Source: Mogibacterium diversum | Lineage (GTDB): Bacteria > Bacillota > Clostridia > Peptostreptococcales > Anaerovoracaceae | Direction: 5' to 3' | Assembly: GCF_002998925.1 (NCBI RefSeq) | Contig: NZ_CP027228.1 | Coordinates: 806,001 to 870,000 of the forward strand | Length of the DNA stretch: 64,000 bases | Shown: positions 53,182 to 61,979 of the stretch, one piece after another | Numbering within the stretch: the stretch's first letter is position 1 | Layout of the letters: each line of letters opens with the position of its first letter | The notes under the pieces: model-generated | The model's input: the letters and a program-made list of their open reading frames with translations, nothing else | The model's database searches: none | What the model was told of the DNA's origin: nothing | Position numbers and translations under genes: made by a program

Positions 53182-53764
53182 TGATAAGTTCCTCTAGCTT
53201 CAGAAGCGACTTAGCCCTATGGCTAATTCTGTTCTTGAGCTCTGCAGGCAGCTCACCAAAAGTCTGATCATATCCTTTTGGAATAAATATCGGGTCGTAC
53301 CCGAAGCCATTCTCGCCACGCATATCCTCAGAAATGGAGCCTTCGCACTCTCCACGAGCAACAAGCTTCGTTCCATCTGGATATATAAGCGTAATCACTG
53401 ACACAAAACGAGCCCCTCTTTCTTCGGTTGGGATACCGTCCATTAATTGAAGTAGTTTTACATTGTTGTCATGCGGAGTACAGCCTTCACCAGCAAATCG
53501 CGCTGAATAAACACCCGGCTTTCCCCCAATGCAATCAACGGCTATACCGCTATCATCTGCAACTACTATCCCGTCGCACTGTTTTGCAATCGTAGAAGCC
53601 TTTATGTAAGAGTTTTCTTCAAAAGTTGTGCCAGTTTCTTCTATTTCATCCTTTGGCAATCCCATCTCATCACGCGAAATAACATCCATGCCAAACTTAG
53701 AGAATATGTCGCGCATCTCACGAATTTTCCCTTCGTTCTGCGTCGCCAAAATCACTTTGTCCAT
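53159..53764 (-). CDS. rdgB: XTP/dITP diphosphatase
   Basis: A 201-residue house-cleaning enzyme of the Ham1 family that removes deaminated purine triphosphates. It has LATQNEGKIREM at the start, the catalytic VADDSGIAVDC block, and the base-recognition block FGYDPIFIP followed by FGELPAELKNRISHRAK. AAGGAGATGTAG precedes the ATG, and an extended -10 box lies about 95 bases upstream. Confidence 0.95.
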   Translation of the reverse strand: MDKVILATQNEGKIREMRDIFSKFGMDVISRDEMGLPKDEIEETGTTFEENSYIKASTIAKQCDGIVVADDSGIAVDCIGGKPGVYSARFAGEGCTPHDNNVKLLQLMDGIPTEERGARFVSVITLIYPDGTKLVARGECEGSISEDMRGENGFGYDPIFIPKGYDQTFGELPAELKNRISHRAKSLLKLEELINEQRDRK

Positions 53765-53854
53765 CTACATCTCCTTAACAATACCCATTTTTTTGAAATA
53801 AAAGTCCGATTCACTTAAGACAACCTCGGTCTCTTATTCTCAAAAATCATAGTA

Positions 53855-53862
53855 ATTATACC
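53855..53862 (-). promoter_or_regulatory. Extended -10 promoter of rdgB-yihY
   Basis: TGG-TATAAT on the minus strand with no clear -35 box. It faces away from the AEC transporter gene. Confidence 0.45.
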
Positions 53863-53977
53863 ATAACGAACTGCTTATTTATGTATTTTATCTTGGTTTA
53901 CAAATAAAACACGGCGTATTTTGTTAATGACGAATTTTTGGTATTATATTACTTGTAAAAGAAAGGATAATAGTGCT

Positions 53978-54937
53978 ATGCAATTAATAGCTTCAAAAGT
54001 TTTTGTTATATTTTTATATATAGCTATAGGTTTTGCTGCGAATAAGCTTCGTATATTAGGAACAGACTCAATAAATCACTTGATTTCACTAGTTTTGAAC
54101 ATCACAACTCCATGCCTATTGATTTATTCAATCTGCGGTCAATCCATATGCCCTGATACATTTTCAAACACGATTATTATTATATTTCTCTCAATATTTA
54201 TGTTCATTATATTCGGTGCAATATCGGTTAAAATCTCCAGATTATTTGGCAAGAAAAGCAACGATCAGCAAAATGTCTTATCGGTAGCTATGGTTACCTG
54301 CAATTCAGGTTTTATGGGCTTTCCTATCGCTCGCTCAGTATTTGGTCAAGTTGTGCTTTATTATTCAGTAGTCCAGAATATCGCATGTAACCTATACCTT
54401 TTTATAGGCTGCATGATTCAGATGAACCTCGGTGATAGCAAAGATGACTCAGGTAAGATTAGAGCCATAAGCAAAGAGACCATTATCAAGCCGTTCAAAA
54501 ACGTCGTGACAATCGTCTCAATCTGTTCTGTAATTATTCTATTTTCTGGTATCAGGATTCCTGCCCCTGCCATGAATTTCCTATCATCTATCGGAGAAAC
54601 AACTGTTCCGTTATCCATGATTATAATCGGTATCCAACTCGGCGATTGCAAACTCAGGGGTCTCATCACAGACAAAGAGTTAATTATTTCTAGCCTCGTA
54701 TGTCTAGTGCTAGAGCCAGCACTTGCGATTGTCACCATTTGGTTTCTACCGCTAGCTAGCGTCTTAAAACTCACTATAGCTCTTTCATTTACATACCCTA
54801 GTGCTGTTCTCAGTGTAGCTTTAGCGGCTGCTGAACACAAGGATACTAAACTTATGTCAGAAGCCGTTGCCATGTCCACGATGATGTCGATGATTACACT
54901 TCCAATATGGATTATAGTTATTGGCCACTTATTCTGA
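53978..54937 (+). CDS. AEC-family transporter
   Basis: A 319-residue membrane protein of the auxin efflux carrier family, with about ten spans in two five-helix halves. The first half has IGFAANKLRILG and NITTPCLLIYSICGQS, the second TTVPLSMIIIGIQLGD; conserved prolines break the central helices. Bacterial members move organic acids such as malate or malonate. The ATG at 53978 is preferred: AAAGGA lies ten bases before it and the protein then begins directly with a membrane helix. Its end overlaps the convergent scfB by nine bases. Confidence 0.88.
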   Translation: MQLIASKVFVIFLYIAIGFAANKLRILGTDSINHLISLVLNITTPCLLIYSICGQSICPDTFSNTIIIIFLSIFMFIIFGAISVKISRLFGKKSNDQQNVLSVAMVTCNSGFMGFPIARSVFGQVVLYYSVVQNIACNLYLFIGCMIQMNLGDSKDDSGKIRAISKETIIKPFKNVVTIVSICSVIILFSGIRIPAPAMNFLSSIGETTVPLSMIIIGIQLGDCKLRGLITDKELIISSLVCLVLEPALAIVTIWFLPLASVLKLTIALSFTYPSAVLSVALAAAEHKDTKLMSEAVAMSTMMSMITLPIWIIVIGHLF

Positions 54938-56320
54938 TATTCTATCGATGCCGAGCTCTTCTTCGGCTACCTTTAGCATGAGCGCACACTCAATTCTCTT
55001 TTTGTGAAGCTCACACCCAAAGTTGTAAACCTTGTTGATATCTCCATTAGTATGAAGATTATTAGCTGCACATCCACCAGAGCAATATAACTTAGCAAAA
55101 CAACCACGGCACTTATCTCTAGTGTATAGGTTGTTATTGTATCTAAAACCGTCTATTATTTCCTGCTTTTCTATCCCATCATAGACATTTCCGACCTTGT
55201 AATCATCATCTCCCACGAACTGATGACACGGATAAAGGTCTCCAGACGGTGTAACCGCAAGGTATTCCGTACCTACACCACATCCGCTAACGCGCTTATA
55301 GATACAAGGTCCTCCCGTAAGGTCCACTGTATAATGATAGAAGTTAAATCCCTCGCCTCTCTTTTCTCTCTCTAGCATCTCAATGGCTAGTTTCTCATAC
55401 TGCGCCTTCAAGATATCCAGATCTTCCTCATGAAGAGCATAATCGGTGCTAGGATCGCTGACAACAGGCTCTATACTGGTTTCTTTAAATCCAAGATCCG
55501 CCATAGCTAGCACGTCTTCAGCAAAATCCTTATTATGTGCAGTATACGTTCCACGCATATAATACTGTTTCTGTCCCCTATCCTCAGCTAGGCTCTTAAA
55601 TTTTTCTATAATCTTGTCATACGTACCTTTGCCATCTTTACTCGTACGCATGAAGTCGTGTGTCTTTCGGCGTCCGTCCATGCTCAGAACGACATTGCTA
55701 CATTCTCTATCTGCGAACTCGATTACATCATCATCAATCAGTACACCATTTGTAGTAAGCGTAAAATTAAAGTGCTTGTTATGCGTCTTCTCGAGCTCTC
55801 TTCCATACGCAACGAGTTCTTTGCATACGTCCCAGTTCAAAAGTGGCTCGCCACCAAAGAAATCAACTTCAAGATTCTTACGGCTTCCGGAATTTTCGAC
55901 CAGGAAGTCAAGTGCCTGCTTACCAACTTCAAGAGACATGATTCCAGCTTTGCCACTGTACTCACCTTTACCCGCAAAACAGTATTTGCAGTCCATATTA
56001 CATCCATGTGCGACGTGGAGACAGATTGCTTTAAGCACAGACTGTTTAGCTTTTAAATCGCCTGCAATCTCCTCAAATGGATCATCTGAGAAAAGCAGCT
56101 TCTCCGCCTTAAGTTCCTCGATATCAGCTATTGTCTCATCGACATCACTATCTGCAACTGAACCGTACTTAGCTTTTATCTCATCTATGATTTCCTCTCT
56201 AGGCACACCTTTGTCATACAAGGCGATTATATCGTAGGCTACCTCATCTACAGAGTGAACAGCTCCGCTATTCACATCCATCACTATGTTATATCCGTTT
56301 AATTTATACTGATGTATCAT
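54929..56320 (-). CDS. scfB: SCIFF maturase, radical SAM/SPASM protein
   Basis: A 463-residue radical SAM peptide-modifying enzyme. Residues 1-85 form a peptide-recognition (RRE-like) domain. The AdoMet cluster motif is Cys107-x3-Cys111-x2-Cys114 (HGCNMDCKYC), followed by DFFGGEPLLN. The SPASM part carries SGCGVGTEYLAV, PCHQF, CRGCFAKLYCSGGCA and FGCELH, cysteines for two more 4Fe-4S clusters. It belongs to the clostridial enzymes that put thioether links into the SCIFF peptide encoded 105 bases upstream. A terminator between the two genes should keep enzyme levels below peptide levels. Confidence 0.93.
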   Translation of the reverse strand: MIHQYKLNGYNIVMDVNSGAVHSVDEVAYDIIALYDKGVPREEIIDEIKAKYGSVADSDVDETIADIEELKAEKLLFSDDPFEEIAGDLKAKQSVLKAICLHVAHGCNMDCKYCFAGKGEYSGKAGIMSLEVGKQALDFLVENSGSRKNLEVDFFGGEPLLNWDVCKELVAYGRELEKTHNKHFNFTLTTNGVLIDDDVIEFADRECSNVVLSMDGRRKTHDFMRTSKDGKGTYDKIIEKFKSLAEDRGQKQYYMRGTYTAHNKDFAEDVLAMADLGFKETSIEPVVSDPSTDYALHEEDLDILKAQYEKLAIEMLEREKRGEGFNFYHYTVDLTGGPCIYKRVSGCGVGTEYLAVTPSGDLYPCHQFVGDDDYKVGNVYDGIEKQEIIDGFRYNNNLYTRDKCRGCFAKLYCSGGCAANNLHTNGDINKVYNFGCELHKKRIECALMLKVAEEELGIDRISE

Positions 56321-56395
56321 TTACTCTTGTACCATACCTCATAAAATTCATTTCGTTAATCTTCAATAATCGAAGAAATAGCTCAAACAATAAAA

Positions 56396-56418
56396 AAGCG
56401 CTGCAATAAGCAGCGCTT
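56396..56418 (-). terminator. Terminator between scfA and scfB
   Basis: AAGCGCTGC / GCAGCGCTT (9-base stem, 5-base loop) followed by TTTTTT on the minus strand, eight bases after the scfA stop. Confidence 0.88.
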
Positions 56419-56425
56419 TCAGTTA

Positions 56426-56575
56426 CTATTTGTTCTTAGCCTGTTCGCAATGCTGATTAGCAACGCTGCATGAAGTCTTGCTTGCGGACTGGCAAGATGT
56501 CTGGCACTCACCGCATCCACCAGAAAGTGTTGACTTTGCCATATTTCTTGTTGAAATTGTCTTAATTCTGCTCAT
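56426..56575 (-). CDS. scfA: SCIFF-type ranthipeptide precursor, one signature Cys replaced
   Basis: A 49-residue precursor directly upstream of its maturase. The leader part reads MSRIKTISTRNMAKSTLSGG; the core has CGECQTSCQSASKTSCSVAN followed by QHCEQAKNK. The family is named for six cysteines in about 45 residues; here five remain (21, 24, 28, 36, 43), and the QSAC cysteine is Ser32 (codon AGC). The residue after TSC, usually Thr, is Ser37. AGGAGG precedes the ATG by seven bases. It has a near-consensus promoter (TTGACA) and its own terminator. The frame is intact. Confidence 0.92.
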   Translation of the reverse strand: MSRIKTISTRNMAKSTLSGGCGECQTSCQSASKTSCSVANQHCEQAKNK

Positions 56576-56602
56576 TACGTTATCCTCCTAATTACTCGTT
56601 AT

Positions 56603-56631
56603 AGAATATCAAATACGCTTAAAACTGTCAA
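56603..56631 (-). promoter_or_regulatory. Promoter of scfA
   Basis: A consensus TTGACA (56626-56631), 17 bases, TATTCT (56603-56608) on the minus strand, 28 bases before the start codon. The best sigma-A promoter in the window. Confidence 0.75.
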
Positions 56632-56711
56632 TCCTGACGCAGTTATTTGCATTTCATAATCATACTTCCGAATATACTCTGATTTTGAAAGTATATATTT
56701 ATCTTTATTGC

Positions 56712-58175
56712 TTACTCCTGAGATTCTTCGGACTTCGCTTCAAGTTCATCAAGCGCCTTGATTAGCTCAACTGCATCAATTGCACCTGTAGCACAAAGTT
56801 TCTCGATAGCTGCAATCGTGTCCTTTGAACCTTTAGGTGTAGATTCAAGCTCCTTCTCTAGATCACTCAAGTCTAAAGTTTCTGTGCTTTCTGTACCTTC
56901 TTCACGCTCTTCGGTTTCTTCAGTTTCTACACTATCTGCACCTGTTCTGTCTTCAGATTCAGATGTCTTGACAACTCCTTCTGGATCCTCTGGTGCAGTT
57001 GATTCTGATTCAGCTTGCTCTGACGCACCAACCTCCGGTTTAGTTACTTCCAGCTCAGTAACCTCTGGTTCAGTTGGTTCAGCTTGCTCAGATTCATCAG
57101 CCTCTAGTTCAGTTACTTTCGATTCAATCGCCTCTGGCTCAGTTACCTCTACATATTCAGCTTCTGCAGATTCAACTGAATCTACAGAGTTAAGAGTCTC
57201 GGTAGCTTCCTCCGCGTTCACGCTAGAATAATTTGATACTTCCGCCCCAGGCACTTTTTCAAGAACCGATTCGTCAGCAACCGCATCGGCATTGGATGCC
57301 AAAGCTTCTTTTACATCAGAAGATTTGTCATTATCAGTCTTATCACCATCCGTTCTATCCTGAATCTCGCTTGATTCAGATGCAGAATGTGAGTTCAGAG
57401 ATCTCTTATCAGCTGTAATCTCATAGTCGAACACAGCTTCAGTCTTCATGCTACGATTTAATATTCTGATTCTATCGGCCATCTTGCCATCTCCGGTAGC
57501 ATTGACTGGAATCTGAATCGATACCCCTGCTTCGATCTCATATACCTCTTGTTGACCGTTTGTTGGTGGTAAATCCCACTCCTTAGTAACAGCATTAAAC
57601 GACCTATGCAGGAATCTAACTCTTCCTCTCTTAACATCGATGTGATATATCACATCACCCTTTACACTAGGAATTAAGCATTCGCTCTGCTTTAGGCTGA
57701 GCTGCCCGCGAAGAGCAACAGTCCCCTTTGCTCTCTTATAAATAGCACCTCTATACTCTTGAATCTTTTTTGTCTCCGATTCTTTGACTATCATCACATC
57801 GCACTGTGCATGCCTAATGATGTATGATGCCGTAAGACCTATCGTGCTGCCTGCACCTGGCTTTGTAGACTTTGTCATGACAATCATCTCTGCGCCAAAT
57901 TCCTTTGCCGCTTCGATAACTCTAGCTCCGGCACGACCTACTGCAGATCTCGTTATGACACTATATTTATCTATTGTCCTGGCAATAGAATTGAGTTTCT
58001 TGTCGAGTTCCTCTCGAATCTCTGCTTCCTCACCGAGAGAGAGCGCATATCCTGTATTTTCACGCACCATAACGAGCACAACCTCGAAAGCCTTCGGCGA
58101 AAACGTGGTTTTAAGCTGCTCAAGCGCTATTAAACTCCTAGGTGAACCATCAACTGGCACAAGAATTCTCTTCAT
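56712..58175 (-). CDS. Universal stress protein with long acidic tail
   Basis: A 487-residue protein in three parts. Residues 1-145 are a UspA domain (KRILVPVDGSPRSLIALEQL, and the ATP-binding type GAGSTIGLTASYIIRHAQCD). Residues about 146-275 are a beta-rich segment with no family I recognise. Residues about 276-440 are a very acidic, Glu/Ser/Thr-rich tail with imperfect repeats of VTELE and SEQAE units. A short helical end follows (DTIAAIEKLCATGAIDAVEL). The ATG at 58175 follows AAGGGTG. It has its own promoter. No signal peptide or anchor is present, so a cytosolic role is inferred. Confidence 0.75.
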   Translation of the reverse strand: MKRILVPVDGSPRSLIALEQLKTTFSPKAFEVVLVMVRENTGYALSLGEEAEIREELDKKLNSIARTIDKYSVITRSAVGRAGARVIEAAKEFGAEMIVMTKSTKPGAGSTIGLTASYIIRHAQCDVMIVKESETKKIQEYRGAIYKRAKGTVALRGQLSLKQSECLIPSVKGDVIYHIDVKRGRVRFLHRSFNAVTKEWDLPPTNGQQEVYEIEAGVSIQIPVNATGDGKMADRIRILNRSMKTEAVFDYEITADKRSLNSHSASESSEIQDRTDGDKTDNDKSSDVKEALASNADAVADESVLEKVPGAEVSNYSSVNAEEATETLNSVDSVESAEAEYVEVTEPEAIESKVTELEADESEQAEPTEPEVTELEVTKPEVGASEQAESESTAPEDPEGVVKTSESEDRTGADSVETEETEEREEGTESTETLDLSDLEKELESTPKGSKDTIAAIEKLCATGAIDAVELIKALDELEAKSEESQE

Positions 58176-58235
58176 CAAATCACCCTTACTACTTTCTAAT
58201 AAGTACATTAATTTCCCATTTAAATATACAAATTA

Positions 58236-58264
58236 ATTATACATTTTAGCGATATTAAAATCAA
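58236..58264 (-). promoter_or_regulatory. Promoter of the universal stress protein gene
   Basis: TTGATT (58259-58264), 17 bases, TATAAT (58236-58241) on the minus strand. Confidence 0.65.
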
Positions 58265-58272
58265 ACTAAAGG

Positions 58273-58294
58273 GTGGCTAAACTATTTCAGCCAC
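58273..58294 (-). terminator. Hairpin spanning the stop codon of the membrane protein gene
   Basis: GTGGCT / AGCCAC (6-base stem) with the stop codon in the loop, followed on the minus strand by TTTAGTTTGATTTT. A weak terminator that overlaps the promoter of the next gene. Confidence 0.45.
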
Positions 58295-59376
58295 TTGTTT
58301 TTGGTCATTATCATCTCCTGTATAGCCATATATAACAGCAGGTACTCGTCATCCAGACTGCAGATTAGACTATTTTCAGTGAGCACATCTTCTTCGAAAG
58401 CAATTCTCGCATTTCCTGCAATCACGGCCTTCCTCACACCATCTATCGTGATGATGTAATTACAGCTAAGATTCGCCTTTCGCACGGCTCTAAATCCCTC
58501 TACATAAACACGTCCATCGCTCGTCTCAATAAAGTATGAATCACTATCGCTTTCAGTGTCTCTGTATAGAGTTCCATATTCTTCACCTGACATATAGAAC
58601 TTAAATCCATTCTTCTCGGCTTTTGCAGATCCTGTAACCTGAGCGAGCATTTCACCAGTTTCTTCAATTGATTCATCACCTTCAGGTATCTCGTAGATTC
58701 TCACATTGAGAGGCTCATTTATCGTTCTCACATAGGTATACTCATTATCATCACTATCTCTATACAAACAGTCCGTGCTATTTGCATAGAAAAATTTAAA
58801 TTTGCCCAGTGACTTAACAGCTGAATTATCGCCAACTTTGATTTTTTTTATTATTTCCGTTAAATCGTCAACCAAAACAGCACTCATCAACTTCCAGCTA
58901 GCAAAATGCGAATAAGTTTTGGGATTAACCGTCATGCTCTTCGTGTCCAGGACATCTTTAAAATGGGTTTCATTATCCGCATTTCTCACGATATGACTGA
59001 GTTCCGTGCCACTTTTAACGACAATATTATTTTTTTTATCCTTATAAATCGTAATATAGTCTTTGAATGGACTTGGTCCAAACATGATAGCATCTCCACT
59101 CGTAAAAGTGTTGCTCCCCATCCACGGACATCCTAAACATGTGTCAACAGTTCTTAGACATTCATAGATATGCTCTATAGTGATATCTTCACAGCCCTCA
59201 ACGATTTTGTCATATAGGTTACGATCATTGTAGTGCTTTCCTCCTGTCGTCAGCCATATTGCCACTGCAAGTCCGACGAAAATACCACCTAAAATAAATT
59301 TCCCGACGGTGATTCCCATAATACCCATAGCCAGGCATAGGGCCATTAGAAGTCTGAAAAGTTTGTCTCCGTTCAT
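58282..59376 (-). CDS. Unknown membrane-anchored protein
   Basis: A 364-residue protein I do not recognise. Two adjacent hydrophobic helices lie at the N-terminus (about 6-45, LLMALCLAMGIMGITVG and GGIFVGLAVAIWLTTGG); the rest is soluble. The middle has a CLGCPWMGSN motif, and the C-terminal 170 residues are beta-rich with two matching units, TDCLYRDSDDNEYTYV and YGTLYRDTESDSDSYFIE, suggesting an internal duplication. The topology puts either side out. The start is uncertain between two ATGs six bases apart; 59376 has the better AAGGA spacing. It lies between the acyl-CoA synthetase and the stress protein genes. Confidence 0.6.
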   Translation of the reverse strand: MNGDKLFRLLMALCLAMGIMGITVGKFILGGIFVGLAVAIWLTTGGKHYNDRNLYDKIVEGCEDITIEHIYECLRTVDTCLGCPWMGSNTFTSGDAIMFGPSPFKDYITIYKDKKNNIVVKSGTELSHIVRNADNETHFKDVLDTKSMTVNPKTYSHFASWKLMSAVLVDDLTEIIKKIKVGDNSAVKSLGKFKFFYANSTDCLYRDSDDNEYTYVRTINEPLNVRIYEIPEGDESIEETGEMLAQVTGSAKAEKNGFKFYMSGEEYGTLYRDTESDSDSYFIETSDGRVYVEGFRAVRKANLSCNYIITIDGVRKAVIAGNARIAFEEDVLTENSLICSLDDEYLLLYMAIQEMIMTKNKWLK

Positions 59377-59391
59377 ACTCATTCCTTATAA

Positions 59392-59419
59392 GAGTGATGC
59401 AGGAATACCTGCATCACTC
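59392..59419 (-). terminator. Hairpin after the acyl-CoA synthetase gene
   Basis: GAGTGATGCAGG / CCTGCATCACTC, a perfect 12-base stem with a 4-base loop. No T-run follows; it lies just before the next ribosome site. Confidence 0.55.
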
Positions 59420-59467
59420 AAACACAACGCATTATCTCACTTTTAAAATTAGACTGTATTAGAGTCA

Positions 59468-60898
59468 TTAAATATTTTTGATTAGCTTCTCTTTTTTGTT
59501 CATGATATGGCTATATCTTCTTAGTGCAACCATAGCATTCACCGCCTGCTCAGGTGTAGAGTAAGCAGGGATTCCCTTGTCTCTGAGTTTCATGATAGCT
59601 TCTCTGCATTCATTTCCACCCTGGCACTCCATAATGAATGGCTTTCCGAGATTCTTGTATTGTCTGTGAATATTAATTACAGTCTCAGTAATAGCCTCAA
59701 CGTCAGTTACTGCAGTTGGGCAAACGGAAATCAAAATTCCATCAACGTGCTCATCTCTATATGCCGTTTTAAGTGCACCACCATACATATCAGAGGTTGC
59801 TGTTCCACTGATATCAACAGGGTTGAGAGGCGAACCGAATGCAGGCATGTAATTTCTGATATTCTCTCTAAGGTCTGGTGAGATATCCTTGAGCTCCTTT
59901 AAAGGCATGCCCAGTCTCTCAAAATGGTCAGCTGCTAGAAGTCCTGCACCACCTCCATTTGTGATGATAACTACATTGTCACCTCTCAGCGGAGGGCAGT
60001 TACCTAAAGCGAGTGAAGTATCTAAGAACTCCTGCCATGTCTTCTCGCGGAGAACACCTGATTCCTCGAATAACTTATCGTACTCAGCATTTGAATGACC
60101 CTGATTCTCAGATGCAGTATGAGCAAAAGCAGCTTTAACACCTATTTCAGAAGAACCAACCTTTATTGCAGTAATCGGCTTTTCGCACTCAAGGCAAGCT
60201 TTTTTAAATGCTTCAGGGCTATCTAGAGCTTCGATATAAACTGCGATGCATTTCGTATTAGGCTCTTTGTCTGCGTACTTAATCATCTCACAGAAATCAA
60301 CATCAGCCTTGTTACCAAGTCCTACGAACATGCTGATGCCAAAGTGGTCAATCTGAGATGAGCCTAGCGCAGCTAGTAGGTTAGATCCTGACTGCGAAAT
60401 CAGTGCAACTGGTCCCTTGTTAGGCAGATATGGTATAAATCCACAGTTGAAATCGTGGTATGGAGTTCCAATACCTACTAGGTTTGGACCTATCAGCGGA
60501 AGCTCGTGTTCACGGCAGAACTTGGTTATCTCATTTTGCAGGTCACCGTTTCCAACTTCCTTAAAACCAGATGATGAAACTACCGCTATCTTAACGTTTT
60601 TCTCAACGCAGTCTTTTAAAGCATCGAAAACACCCGTTGCTGGTAGCGATACGAATGCTAAGTCAACATCACCAGGAACATCCTTTATATTCTGATATGC
60701 TGGAATTCCAGCAACTTCTGTGGCCTTAACATTGATAGGGTAAAGCTCTCCCTCATATCCGCACTTTCTCAGTCCCTGGATTACCTTAAACCCAACCTTA
60801 GTCTCATTACGGCTAGCTCCTATTACAGCGATTGAGTTTGGCTTAAATGCGTACTCTAGTTTGTCAACGACGTATTGTCTTGCTTCCTTTACTTCCAT
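59468..60898 (-). CDS. NDP-forming acyl-CoA synthetase, alpha (CoA-binding) subunit
   Basis: A 476-residue protein made of a CoA-binding domain (SIAVIGASRNETKVGFKV at about 22-39) and two succinyl-CoA-ligase-like domains (ISQSGSNLLAAL and LVGIGTPYHDFNCGF). The phosphorylated histidine is probably in AFAHTASENQG (family pattern SHTGS). The ATP-grasp beta part, needed for ADP + Pi + acyl-CoA to ATP + acid + CoA, is not fused and not next door, so it must be encoded elsewhere. GGAGGAG precedes the ATG. It lies directly after gapA and fits energy gain from acyl-CoA in fermentation. Confidence 0.85.
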   Translation of the reverse strand: MEVKEARQYVVDKLEYAFKPNSIAVIGASRNETKVGFKVIQGLRKCGYEGELYPINVKATEVAGIPAYQNIKDVPGDVDLAFVSLPATGVFDALKDCVEKNVKIAVVSSSGFKEVGNGDLQNEITKFCREHELPLIGPNLVGIGTPYHDFNCGFIPYLPNKGPVALISQSGSNLLAALGSSQIDHFGISMFVGLGNKADVDFCEMIKYADKEPNTKCIAVYIEALDSPEAFKKACLECEKPITAIKVGSSEIGVKAAFAHTASENQGHSNAEYDKLFEESGVLREKTWQEFLDTSLALGNCPPLRGDNVVIITNGGGAGLLAADHFERLGMPLKELKDISPDLRENIRNYMPAFGSPLNPVDISGTATSDMYGGALKTAYRDEHVDGILISVCPTAVTDVEAITETVINIHRQYKNLGKPFIMECQGGNECREAIMKLRDKGIPAYSTPEQAVNAMVALRRYSHIMNKKEKLIKNI

Positions 60899-60929
60899 TT
60901 TAATAATCTCCTCCTGCTTTGAAATAACC

Positions 60930-61943
60930 TTATAGCTTCGCCATGTAGCTTAGAGTTCTTATCAGCTGGCTTACATAGCTCATCTCATTGTCATACCATG
61001 CAACTACTCTAACTTCGTAGATATGCGTTCCGCACTTTTGAGCTAGAGTCTGAGTTGCATCAAACAATGAGCCATAGCTCATCCCGATAACGTCTGTCGA
61101 TACTATTTCATCATCGTTGTAACCAAACGATGCATCCTGCGCAGCTTTCATTGCTGCATTGATTCCCTCTACTGACACCGAATCAGTCTCGTCCTTGAGG
61201 GTAGCATCTAGGATAGTAATGGATCCAGTAGCTACTGGAACTCTCTGCGCAGATCCAATTAGCTTTCCTGCAAGCTCTGGAATTACATTTCCAATCGCTT
61301 GCGCCGCCCCTGTGGTAGTAGGAACGATATTGATTGCCGCTGCTCTCGACCTCCTGAATTTAGACCCCTTATCCGGTGCATCGAGTATCTTCTGATTGCC
61401 AGTATAAGCATGGATGGTCGTCATAAATCCTGTGCGCAATTCTCTATAATCAGCGAGCGCCTTTGCCATTGGAGCGAGGCAGTTCGTCGTACAAGACGCC
61501 CCTGACACTATTCTATCTTCAGAAGTCAGAGTCTCGTGATTAACGCCATATACGATGGTCTTTAGATCATTTCCAGCAGGTGCTGAAATCAGGACCTTCT
61601 TGGCACCTGCATCCAGATGTGCCTGCGACTTCTCCTTAGACGTATAGAAGCCTGTGCATTCAAGCACGACATCTATTTCTAATTCTCCCCAAGGTAGATT
61701 CCTAGCATCTGACTCCTTGTAAATAGTAATTTTCTTACCGTCGACTGTGATTGAATCTTCGTCATTTTCCACAGTATGTCCCAGATAAGTTCCCTGTACA
61801 CTATCGTATTTTAGCAGGTATGCCAGCATATCGGGAGATGTTAGGTCGTTGATTGCAACAACTTCGAATTCTTCCATCTCCATGACACGTCTGAATGCTA
61901 GTCTACCTATACGACCAAATCCATTGATAGCTAATCTAATCAT
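60930..61943 (-). CDS. gapA: Glyceraldehyde-3-phosphate dehydrogenase, type I
   Basis: A 337-residue NAD-dependent glycolytic dehydrogenase. It has NGFGRIGR at 7-14, the catalytic Cys151 in SGASCTTNCLAP and His178 in TTIHAYTGNQ. The Asp of AINDLTS (Asp33) favours NAD. AAGGGGGGA precedes the ATG. No pgk or tpiA follows it, unlike the usual glycolytic operon. Confidence 0.96.
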   Translation of the reverse strand: MIRLAINGFGRIGRLAFRRVMEMEEFEVVAINDLTSPDMLAYLLKYDSVQGTYLGHTVENDEDSITVDGKKITIYKESDARNLPWGELEIDVVLECTGFYTSKEKSQAHLDAGAKKVLISAPAGNDLKTIVYGVNHETLTSEDRIVSGASCTTNCLAPMAKALADYRELRTGFMTTIHAYTGNQKILDAPDKGSKFRRSRAAAINIVPTTTGAAQAIGNVIPELAGKLIGSAQRVPVATGSITILDATLKDETDSVSVEGINAAMKAAQDASFGYNDDEIVSTDVIGMSYGSLFDATQTLAQKCGTHIYEVRVVAWYDNEMSYVSQLIRTLSYMAKL

Positions 61944-61979
61944 ATATCCCCCCTTATTACGTATTTAGTTGTAATTCAT

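Noticed and set aside
54929..54937. Frameshift or assembly error at the AEC/scfB junction
   Set aside because: The nine-base overlap is between two intact convergent genes with natural stop codons.
56758..57231. Plus-strand Ser-rich open frame opposite the acidic tail
   Set aside because: It is the mirror of the Glu/Ser/Thr-rich codon repeats and has no start signal.
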